Below are positions 58,207 to 64,000 of a DNA stretch of 64,000 bases, piece by piece. Below the pieces are notes generated by a model. It had not been told where the DNA came from. It ran no database searches and saw only the letters and a list, made by a program, of their open reading frames with translations. The stretch's first letter is position 1. Each line of letters begins with the position of its first letter. The position numbers and the translations under genes are program-made. This DNA comes from Porphyridium purpureum. Its lineage: Eukaryota; Rhodophyta; Bangiophyceae; Porphyridiales; Porphyridiaceae. Location of the stretch: assembly GCA_008690995.1 (NCBI GenBank), contig VRMN01000008.1:248001-312000 (forward strand). The letters are read 5' to 3'.

Positions 58207-59571
58207 ATGGCGTCGCTGTCGCAGACTCCGCCCGGGGTGATGTTTGGGATGTCTCCGTTGATGACGGCGAGGTCGGGCGATGATGCGTACGGCAGCTTGA
58301 GCAGGCATTCGTTCGAAGGGCTCAGCCTGACGCAGGCCGCGACGCAGATCAAGCTCACATTTCCAAAGGATAAGATCAATTTCTTGCTGCTGGAGAATGT
58401 GTCGCCCAGTGCAGTCGAATTTATGGTCAAGGATGGCTTCAACGTGGAGACGGTGCCGCGCGCACTCACTGAAGATGAGCTGTTGGAGCGCATAGACAAT
58501 GTGTCGGTGCTGGGCATCCGAAGCAAGACGCGCGTCACGCAAAAGGTGCTTGAGAAGGCCCAACGATTGTTGGCCGTCGGCTGCTTTTGTATCGGCACCG
58601 ACCAGGTCGACCTCGCCTTTGCAGAGAAAAAGGGCATTGCGGTGTTCAATGCGCCGTTCGCGAACACGCGCTCTGTTGCGGAGCTCGTGCTCTGTGAAAT
58701 TATCGCGCTGAATCGCCGCCTCACGGACAGAAGCAGCGAAATGCACAGCGGCGTGTGGAATAAGGTGGCCGCGGGCTGCTACGAGGTTCGAGGCAAGACG
58801 CTTGGCATTGTGGGCTATGGGCACATTGGCACGCAGTTATCCATCATGGCAGAAATGATGGGCATGAAAGTGGTCTTTTATGACTTGGTGCCCAAGCTCC
58901 CACTTGGAAACAGTGAACCGCGGAGCACATTGGAAGAGCTGTTGCAAGAATCCGATGTTGTCTCTTTGCATGTGCCCCGATCCGATTTGACAAAGAACAT
59001 GATCGCCAAGGAGCAGCTGGCTCTCATGAAAAAGGGCGCCTTGCTGATCAATGCTGCGCGCGGCACCGTGGTCAAACTCGAGGACTTGGCCGAGTACTTG
59101 AAGTCCGGGCACCTGGGCGGGGCTGCCGTGGACGTGTTTCCGACCGAGCCCGAGAAGAACGGGCCCGGATTTGAATCAGTACTCATTGGCTGCCCTAACA
59201 CAATCCTCACACCACATGTGGCCGGCTCCACGCAAGAGGCGCAGAGCAAAATTGGCGAGGAGGTGGCCGTCGCATTGCTCAAATTTGTCAACATGGGATG
59301 TACAATGGGCTCGGTCAACTTGCCGAACCTGGAACTCCCTGTGTCTTCCAAAGTGCATCGTATCCTCAATCTGCACAAAAACGTTCCCGGTGTGCTCCGC
59401 GACATCAACAACATCCTCGCAAACCTGGACTGCAACGTGAATGCGCAGATGCTCGGTACCACGTCGGAAGTTGGATACCTCATCATCGATGTCGATAAGG
59501 CTACGTCGGCTGAGACAAAAAAGGCCATTGCCGCGCTTCCAGCCAGCATTCGAACCAGACTCTTGTACTAG
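58207..59571 (+). CDS. serA: D-3-phosphoglycerate dehydrogenase with ACT domain
   Basis: First enzyme of phosphorylated serine synthesis: oxidises 3-phosphoglycerate to 3-phosphohydroxypyruvate with NAD+. The 454-residue length and layout match the E. coli SerA/yeast Ser3 type: substrate and NAD domains followed by a single C-terminal ACT regulatory domain, without the intervening domain of plastid/animal-type enzymes. Visible motifs are FCIGTDQVDLAFAEKKGI, FANTRSVAELVLCEII, the NAD motif GIVGYGHIGTQL, SLHVPRSDLTKNMI, the catalytic region NAARGTVV and the His in LTPHVAGSTQEAQ. The ACT domain reads RILNLHKNVPGVLRDINNILANLDCNVNAQ. The N terminus is short and lacks an obvious transit peptide. 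The ATG is at the start of the frame. Confidence 0.96.
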   Translation: MASLSQTPPGVMFGMSPLMTARSGDDAYGSLSRHSFEGLSLTQAATQIKLTFPKDKINFLLLENVSPSAVEFMVKDGFNVETVPRALTEDELLERIDNVSVLGIRSKTRVTQKVLEKAQRLLAVGCFCIGTDQVDLAFAEKKGIAVFNAPFANTRSVAELVLCEIIALNRRLTDRSSEMHSGVWNKVAAGCYEVRGKTLGIVGYGHIGTQLSIMAEMMGMKVVFYDLVPKLPLGNSEPRSTLEELLQESDVVSLHVPRSDLTKNMIAKEQLALMKKGALLINAARGTVVKLEDLAEYLKSGHLGGAAVDVFPTEPEKNGPGFESVLIGCPNTILTPHVAGSTQEAQSKIGEEVAVALLKFVNMGCTMGSVNLPNLELPVSSKVHRILNLHKNVPGVLRDINNILANLDCNVNAQMLGTTSEVGYLIIDVDKATSAETKKAIAALPASIRTRLLY

Positions 59572-59702
59572 TGAGCTCAGCGCACAAGACGGAAAAAGTC
59601 TTCGTGATGGCTATTTTGTCGCGACCGCCACGCCTCGAGCCTCAAGTATGCGGTCGACTTATTGTCGCGCATGACACGTGCGCGCCGTTTCTTTCAGCTT
59701 GC

Positions 59703-60359
59703 TTACGACAACGAAAAATCTCTGTCCCTGATCTCGTCGATGAGCCAAGTAAACCCGTCTGCGAGCTGTTTAGTAAAATGGGCTGATTCTGCCTGCACTG
59801 CGCTGCAACCGACGACTCGCCAGGAGCGATCCCCGAGTCTGGCATACGCCATGGCGTCGTCCTCATGCAGAGTTTCAATGCGAGTTGCGTTTACATTTGA
59901 CGCAGGGTGAGTTTGCTCAGTGTCCGAAAGGCCCAGCACCTGTGCAATCTGGTCGGGACTCAGTGCGCCCGGTAGGTCCTGTTTGTTAGCCAGCACCAGA
60001 AGCACAGCGCTCGCCATGCGCTCCTCGTTCAGCAACGTGTGCAGCTCGGTGCGGCATATGTCAAGTCGCATGCGGTCCGCCGAGTCCACCACCCAAACCA
60101 GTCCGTCCGTCTGCTCGAAATAGTTTCGCCAGTACGCGCGAATCGTCTTCTGGCCGCCCACGTCCCACAGATGAATGCGCGAGGCGCCGTGCTCCAGCGT
60201 GCGGATCTCGAACCCGAGCGTCGGGCTCACGGTCCGTACATCATCGCCCGTCAAGTTCTTGACGACGGTCGTCTTTCCGGCGTCGTCCAGACCTAGAACG
60301 AGCACGCGAAGCTCTTGTTCGCGCGCCTTCACCTTGCGGATTATGGAAAGGAGCCCCAT
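59703..60359 (-). CDS. ARL2: ARL2-like small GTPase
   Basis: A 218-residue ARF-family GTPase. The N terminus MGLLSIIRKVKAREQELRVL matches ARL2, which works with tubulin cofactors in tubulin folding and with BART/PDE-delta in lipid-protein release. Nucleotide motifs are GLDDAGKTT (G1), PTLGFEI (G2), WDVGGQKTIRAYWRNYFEQTDGLVWVVDS (G3 and interswitch), NKQD (G4) and CSAVQ (G5). Gly2 is present. The protein is about 30 residues longer than usual because of an insertion (around EQTHPASNVNATRIETLHED) between the G4 helix and the G5 strand. G1 has Asp where most ARL2 proteins have Asn (GLDNAGKTT). It is divergent from a cysteine-rich gene across only 86 bp. Confidence 0.9.
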   Translation of the reverse strand: MGLLSIIRKVKAREQELRVLVLGLDDAGKTTVVKNLTGDDVRTVSPTLGFEIRTLEHGASRIHLWDVGGQKTIRAYWRNYFEQTDGLVWVVDSADRMRLDICRTELHTLLNEERMASAVLLVLANKQDLPGALSPDQIAQVLGLSDTEQTHPASNVNATRIETLHEDDAMAYARLGDRSWRVVGCSAVQAESAHFTKQLADGFTWLIDEIRDRDFSLS

Positions 60360-60445
60360 GGGGGAATCCTAAACAACGCGTCGCTCTCGTCACGCTCTAG
60401 TTGCTAGTGTGCGTGCGTGCAACGAATCTTAACTTGCGGGGCGGC

Positions 60446-60805
60446 ATGTCCGCCCCACAAACAGAAATCGGAAAGCCCCCGCCGTCAAGCTTACCGTCTG
60501 CACCGATCGTTTACAGCATGGACGATGACGATGACGACGCTGACGCCAACTCTGATAACGTCGAAAGGTGGAATCAAGACGCAGAGCTAGACACCAGCAC
60601 GCCCGTGTGCTGCTGTCCGTGCTGCTGCGAATGCTGTGCAAAATGTTGCTGTGCGTGCTGTCTCCGCAAAGGCCCGCCCCGGCCACCAGTCGCGCACTCG
60701 GACGCCTCCCAGTACGACCGTGTGGTCATGCAGCAGGAGTGCTCTGAAGTTTGTTGTGAGTTGGGTGCGTGCATAGTATGCCTGGCGTGCTGCGAATTAA
60801 TGTGA
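60446..60805 (+). CDS. Cysteine-rich small protein, unknown
   Basis: A 119-residue protein with 20 cysteines in two clusters: CCCPCCCECCAKCCCACC at about residues 54-71 and CSEVCCELGACIVCLACC near the C terminus (ends CCELM). Before the first cluster is a Pro-rich start (MSAPQTEIGKPPPSS) and an acidic run of six Asp. No signal peptide is visible, so the cysteines are cytosolic or membrane-facing. They could be palmitoylated to attach the protein to membranes, as in CYSTM or PLAC8-type proteins, or bind metal. The spacing does not match a classical metallothionein. The frame opens at a TTG; the ATG at 60446 is used. Confidence 0.72.
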   Translation: MSAPQTEIGKPPPSSLPSAPIVYSMDDDDDDADANSDNVERWNQDAELDTSTPVCCCPCCCECCAKCCCACCLRKGPPRPPVAHSDASQYDRVVMQQECSEVCCELGACIVCLACCELM

Positions 60806-61087
60806 AGGATGTCAGAGAACGCTGCGTAAGGTTGCCGTTTAATAATTTCACACGGACGCTGCGCAAGTTGCGGCATGCTGCGACGCTACGGAGTGACGTA
60901 CTTGAAATGGAAGTAGATTGTGTCAGCTATTTTATACATATAAGGACGAGCTTTGTCCCTGACTCCTTTCAACCCTCTGAAAGACACGCGCGTCTTGCGT
61001 ATTCCGTTGATGGCTCCCGCTTTCACCCAAGGAGACAAAAGAGCGCGCTCTGCGTGCCAGGTCGACCATAGTGGTCTCTCTCTCTCT

Positions 61088-61366
61088 CTAAAAGTCCCGC
61101 TCATCGTCCTCCCTGCCTGCATTGTTGGCATCCTCAATTGAATCGATCCAGCTCGCATACACATCCACGCCCTTCTCCAGCTTGTGCACCTTCTTCACAA
61201 AGTGCTCCTTGCAATTGCGGCACGACACGGTGCCGAGCTTCTCGGTCGCGTCGATCTTCGAGTCGACGCAATTCTCGTTCCCGCACATCGGGCAGTCAAA
61301 CACCTTTTCCAGGGTGGGCCGCTTGGCTTTCGGCGGTGGCTTGGATGCCTTCTTCCGCTTCCCCAT
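61088..61366 (-). CDS. ELOF1: Transcription elongation factor ELOF1/Elf1
   Basis: A 92-residue zinc-ribbon protein. The basic start MGKRKKASKPPPKAK is followed by the four zinc-binding cysteines in FDCPMCGNENCVDSKID and VSCRNCKEHF, separated by the conserved LGTVS. The C-terminal half has the family DVYASWIDSIEDAN and an acidic tail. ELOF1 binds RNA polymerase II, promotes elongation through chromatin and supports transcription-coupled repair. The open frame extends 87 bp upstream from a non-ATG codon; the ATG at 61366 is the family start. It is head-to-head with TRAP-beta across 199 bp. Confidence 0.95.
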   Translation of the reverse strand: MGKRKKASKPPPKAKRPTLEKVFDCPMCGNENCVDSKIDATEKLGTVSCRNCKEHFVKKVHKLEKGVDVYASWIDSIEDANNAGREDDERDF

Positions 61367-61565
61367 CCCACACAATGCCGGACAGACAGCCCACAAACAC
61401 AATCGAGCCACTGGTCTTTCGTCACGGCGCGTCCTGCGTGGGGTCGCCAGCAAGCCGAGCGCTTCTGACGTTTTTGCGCGGCAAGACGCGCGGCAGTGAG
61501 AGGGACGGAGAGGAAGAGAAGAGGAAGGGGGAGAGGAAGGTGATCAGAAGGGAAGGGCGCTGACG
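61367..61565. promoter_or_regulatory. Bidirectional promoter, ELOF1 / TRAP-beta
   Basis: A 199-bp gap between divergent starts. The 65 bp next to TRAP-beta (61496-61560) are almost pure purine on its coding strand (GA-rich). No GTACAGT motif or TATA box is visible. Confidence 0.5.
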
Positions 61566-62222
61566 ATGATCGGGAAGGTCCTGTTTGGGGCGGTGGTGGT
61601 TCTGGGGTTGTTGTGCAGTGTTGCAAAGGGAGAGGAAGTTGTGCTGGATGAAGACGTAGACGCTGGATCTGGGGTGATCGGCGCGTTTTTGATTGGCACG
61701 CGCTCGTTTACGCCGGGTGTGGTCGTGCAGGAAGGGAATGTGACGGTGGAGTATGTGGTGACGAACGTGGGAGACCACGCCGCGTTGGATGTGGAGCTCG
61801 TCGATATGACGTTTCAGTCGAGCGCGTTTGAGGTCGTAGACGGCGGCGCGATCGCTCTGACGGCCGACGAGGTCAAGCCGGGGGAGACAATCCGCAAGAA
61901 CGTCACGCTCCTTGTGTCAGTGCCTGGAGAATACGGCGACAACGCCAAGGACTCTCTCTACAAGCCCAAGTCTGCGGCTGTGTCATACATTTCAGAGCAC
62001 AACCTTGAGAACAAGCTCGTGCTGCGTCTCGCTTCCACCTCCACTCTGGTCGTTGAGGACGTCGACGCATACCGCCGAAGAACAGACCTGCACATTATTG
62101 AGTGGACTGTATTTCTGCTCGTCGGCGCACTGCTTGCGGCCTTGCCGCTATCGCTCTCGATCGCCGAGCAGAACAAGCTGATTGCCTCGCAGATCAAACC
62201 CAAGACCAAGAAGATCAGATAG
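61566..62222 (+). CDS. SSR2: Translocon-associated protein beta subunit (TRAP-beta / SSR2)
   Basis: A 218-residue ER membrane protein of the Sec61-associated TRAP complex. A signal peptide (MIGKVLFGAVVVLGLLCSVAKG) precedes a lumenal immunoglobulin-like domain with the family block VEYVVTNVGDHAALDVELVDM and ends in one transmembrane helix (about residues 177-200, FLLVGALLAALPLSLSI). A short cytosolic tail rich in lysine (IKPKTKKIR) closes it, as in the animal TRAP-beta ending. TRAP helps start translocation of some secretory proteins. The N-glycosylation sequons NVT occur twice. The ATG follows a purine-rich leader. Confidence 0.9.
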   Translation: MIGKVLFGAVVVLGLLCSVAKGEEVVLDEDVDAGSGVIGAFLIGTRSFTPGVVVQEGNVTVEYVVTNVGDHAALDVELVDMTFQSSAFEVVDGGAIALTADEVKPGETIRKNVTLLVSVPGEYGDNAKDSLYKPKSAAVSYISEHNLENKLVLRLASTSTLVVEDVDAYRRRTDLHIIEWTVFLLVGALLAALPLSLSIAEQNKLIASQIKPKTKKIR

Positions 62223-62270
62223 ACTCTTCTGCGACACGGAGCAAGAGGGTGCGTCGTGTCATGGATATTT

Positions 62271-62300
62271 AGACAAGACTAGACAAGACCAGACAAAGCC
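62271..62300. repeat. 10-bp direct repeat (AGACAAGACY)
   Basis: Three consecutive units (AGACAAGACT, AGACAAGACC, AGACAAAGCC) just downstream of the TRAP-beta stop. Confidence 0.85.
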
Positions 62301-62492
62301 AGGGCGAGTTGTCAGAGCCCCTCCCCCCGAGTCCCCCCCAGACGTTTCAGCACTCGGGTAAAGTAAAGAAATAACGTGTGGGCCCAACAATAAGCAAACG
62401 GCGTTACTTGATTAGGAGAACGGCTCGTCATTTAAGAAGCGTGTTTCGCCTTGACAGCACATGCGTCCTCGCATAGCGGAGCGCTGGGCGTA

Positions 62493-63845
62493 ATGGAAGG
62501 GCCGCGCACGGCGGCGTCAGCAGCAGCGACGCCGACGGCGGCGAAGAGCAGCAACGCTGAACATTCGTGTGAACCTTCGTCGACACGTCCTCGTCTCCAA
62601 GATTCGTTATGGATTCTAAGCCAAGCAGGCGCGATGGAATTGCCCGAGATGAACGCGGCTCGGCAGGGTGACGCCGACACGGACAAACAAGGCGGCGGCT
62701 CGGCTCACTGGTCTGCACGGAAGGCGGAACCGCTCAACGGCCACAAGGGCCACGAAAAACTGGCGCCTGCTGCGCAGAGAAAGCAGGATGCGCCACTGTT
62801 TAATGCGGCAGGTTATCGCATCTGCGGCGTCAGGAATAACCGCGGCGGCCGCTGCGGTCGCCTGGGCAAGTGCCCGTTTCACCACGGCAAGGCAGCTCTC
62901 TCGGGTGTTTCTGACGACATCTCCGAGCATGATTCAGCGGGCCATGTACCGGCAAAGACCAGACACTCCGCAACGAGCGCCGTTCAAATGGACGATGACA
63001 ACAAAACTGTCAGGGCTTCGTCGTTGCACGTCAATGGCGATGGCGCAGATGTGGCACGTCAAATTCTCGAATCTACATCCGTACCTGCCCCGGCGCTGGC
63101 GTCGTCTTCGACAACAGATCCTGCGAAAGCTTCCAAACCGGTCAGTGCATTGGGGCGGTTTAAGCATGCGTGGACACGAGAGGAGCACGAGCGCTTCTTG
63201 TTGGCATTGCAAAAGTTTGGCCGGGGGAAGTGGAAAAAAATTAGCGCCATTGTGGAGACGCGCAACGCCTACCAGTGCCAAAGCCACGCACAAAAGTATT
63301 TTAATCGGCAGAGCAAGGCACCGTCCGAGCGCAAAAAGCGAAGCATACATGATTTGAACTGGCACAGTATTCAGCGCGGCCAGTTCCAGCCCTTGTCGAC
63401 CAATGACGACGCTGCGACGAAAGAGGCGACTGCGCAGCCTGCGGAAGGGACACCGCCAGGTCCTATGAGGCTACAGCAGCTAATGCCAAACGCCAAAGAG
63501 CTAACAAACGACGCCCGGAATGTCCTCAGCCACGCGGCGGAGCAGCGTGCAATCCGCGTGGTCGTGACTGTGCATCGCAATGGAAATGGTCATGATGGTA
63601 TTCATGTTGAGCTTCCGCTAGGCCACGAAAACAGCAGCGACGAGTGCTATCAAAGCGACACCATGAAGGAATTTCTGACGCTGTGCGCGGAAAAGCTGGG
63701 ATCTGCAGGCTTTGAGTCCATGTATACGATGGCGGGGATCCGTATTAGCTCGTTGGACGAGCTGTGCGAGGACGAGGAACTGTTCCTATGCGAAAAGGAA
63801 GAGGAATTTATCGATCCCTGCTCGCTCATGGACGAAGAGGACTAG
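62493..63845 (+). CDS. SHAQKYF-type MYB-related protein with Cys/His motif
   Basis: A 450-residue nuclear protein. A single MYB repeat at about residues 222-275 reads HAWTREEHERFLLALQKFG, then GKWKKISAIVETRNAYQCQSHAQKYFNRQ, the plant/protist SHAQKYF class (CCA1/1R-MYB-like). About 110 residues before it is a compact Cys/His motif: ICGVRNNRGGRCGRLGKCPFHHG, with C-x8-C-x5-C-x2-H-H spacing, which could bind zinc. Glycine- and arginine-rich, it resembles similar motifs in other protist SHAQKYF proteins, but I cannot name it. After the MYB repeat the protein has a region of alternating strands (RAIRVVVTVHRNGN, then a MKEFLTLCAEKLG helix) that looks folded, with an acidic end. The frame opens at a TTG; the first ATG (MEGPRTAASAAAT) is used. 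Confidence 0.9.
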   Translation: MEGPRTAASAAATPTAAKSSNAEHSCEPSSTRPRLQDSLWILSQAGAMELPEMNAARQGDADTDKQGGGSAHWSARKAEPLNGHKGHEKLAPAAQRKQDAPLFNAAGYRICGVRNNRGGRCGRLGKCPFHHGKAALSGVSDDISEHDSAGHVPAKTRHSATSAVQMDDDNKTVRASSLHVNGDGADVARQILESTSVPAPALASSSTTDPAKASKPVSALGRFKHAWTREEHERFLLALQKFGRGKWKKISAIVETRNAYQCQSHAQKYFNRQSKAPSERKKRSIHDLNWHSIQRGQFQPLSTNDDAATKEATAQPAEGTPPGPMRLQQLMPNAKELTNDARNVLSHAAEQRAIRVVVTVHRNGNGHDGIHVELPLGHENSSDECYQSDTMKEFLTLCAEKLGSAGFESMYTMAGIRISSLDELCEDEELFLCEKEEEFIDPCSLMDEED

Positions 63846-63979
63846 GAAAGGTCTCGCTCGTAATTTATTGTTGCATAGTGTGTACATTAAACGCATCACT
63901 TGCGTTCCCAAATTTGCCTGTCGGCAGAATGAACAAAGACTCACCCGTGCGTCGCAATCTCATCCTTATGTAGAAAAGA
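63846..63979. other. Convergent 3' region
   Basis: About 134 bp between the SHAQKYF stop and the stop of the next gene on the minus strand. It contains the two 3' ends. Nothing else is apparent. Confidence 0.4.
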
Positions 63980-64000
63980 CTAGAGCTCGTCCTTATCTTC
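63980..64000 (-). CDS. C-terminal end of an ER-lumenal protein (partial)
   Basis: Reading the minus strand in from the right edge gives Glu-Asp-Lys-Asp-Glu-Leu followed by a TAG stop. EDKDEL is a canonical ER-retention ending (KDEL), so a minus-strand gene for a soluble ER-resident protein, such as a BiP, endoplasmin, calreticulin or disulfide isomerase, lies mostly outside the window. Only six residues are visible, so the reading depends on the tetrapeptide. It is convergent with the SHAQKYF gene. Confidence 0.6.
   Translation of the reverse strand, partial: EDKDEL

Noticed and set aside
57722-58824. Minus-strand frames of 158 and 296 codons over the phosphoglycerate dehydrogenase 5' end
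   Set aside because: Antisense shadows of a well-supported gene and its GC-rich leader.
1-64000. Transposons, retroelements or virus-derived elements
   Set aside because: No reverse transcriptase, integrase, transposase or capsid motifs, and no long terminal or inverted repeats were seen in any frame.

Overview
This is nuclear DNA from a compact, intron-poor eukaryotic genome, most likely a unicellular red alga (Porphyridium- or cyanidiophyte-like) or another primary-plastid alga. The evidence is a mix of eukaryote-only genes (TAF10, SAP30, NUP43, UTP5, UTP7, ELOF1, EB1, SSR2/TRAP-beta, ARL2, MINDY) with plastid- or mitochondrion-leaning proteins carrying basic N-terminal extensions (uroporphyrinogen decarboxylase, a DUF1995/LPA3-like protein, a TilS-like protein, an octotricopeptide-like protein). 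Nearly every gene is one uninterrupted reading frame. I can support only one spliceosomal intron, in the uroporphyrinogen decarboxylase gene. Species assignment is inference.

Layout: 0-18 kb holds the tail of a dehydrogenase-like gene, a patatin phospholipase, a degenerate TilS-like protein, an OPR-like protein, UROD, EB1, selenoprotein-O homologue, DUF1995 protein and tryptophanyl-tRNA synthetase. 18-32 kb holds an unknown helical protein, an R2R3-MYB factor, a small membrane protein, a MINDY deubiquitinase, a large phosphatase-kinase fusion, a CFA-type methyltransferase, an SDR and a C2H2 zinc-finger protein. 32-46 kb is rich in nuclear functions: SAP30, NUP43, UTP5, a CobW-type metal chaperone, a PLP decarboxylase, TAF10, UTP7 and an unknown disordered protein. 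46-54.8 kb has a coiled-coil protein with exact 39-residue repeats, a phytol/farnesol-kinase-like protein, a cytochrome P450 and a secreted protein with a Pro-Ser-Glu repeat linker. 54.8-58.2 kb is the one gene-poor stretch. 58.2-64 kb is dense: phosphoglycerate dehydrogenase, ARL2, a cysteine-rich protein, ELOF1, TRAP-beta, a SHAQKYF-type MYB and, at the right edge, the last codons of a minus-strand gene ending in KDEL.

Shared signals outside genes: a 7-mer GTACAGT (or its complement ACTGTAC) recurs about 100-250 bp upstream of many starts, often paired. A purine (GA)-rich tract on the coding strand commonly follows it just before the start codon. Together they look like a lineage-specific promoter and leader architecture. 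The strongest candidates for something undescribed are this promoter grammar, the phosphatase-kinase fusion, the TilS-like protein that has lost both catalytic motifs, and the 39-residue-periodic coiled coil.

Starts were moved to the first in-frame ATG wherever the longest open frame began at a non-ATG codon. No rRNA, tRNA, CRISPR array, or recognisable transposon or virus-derived element was found.
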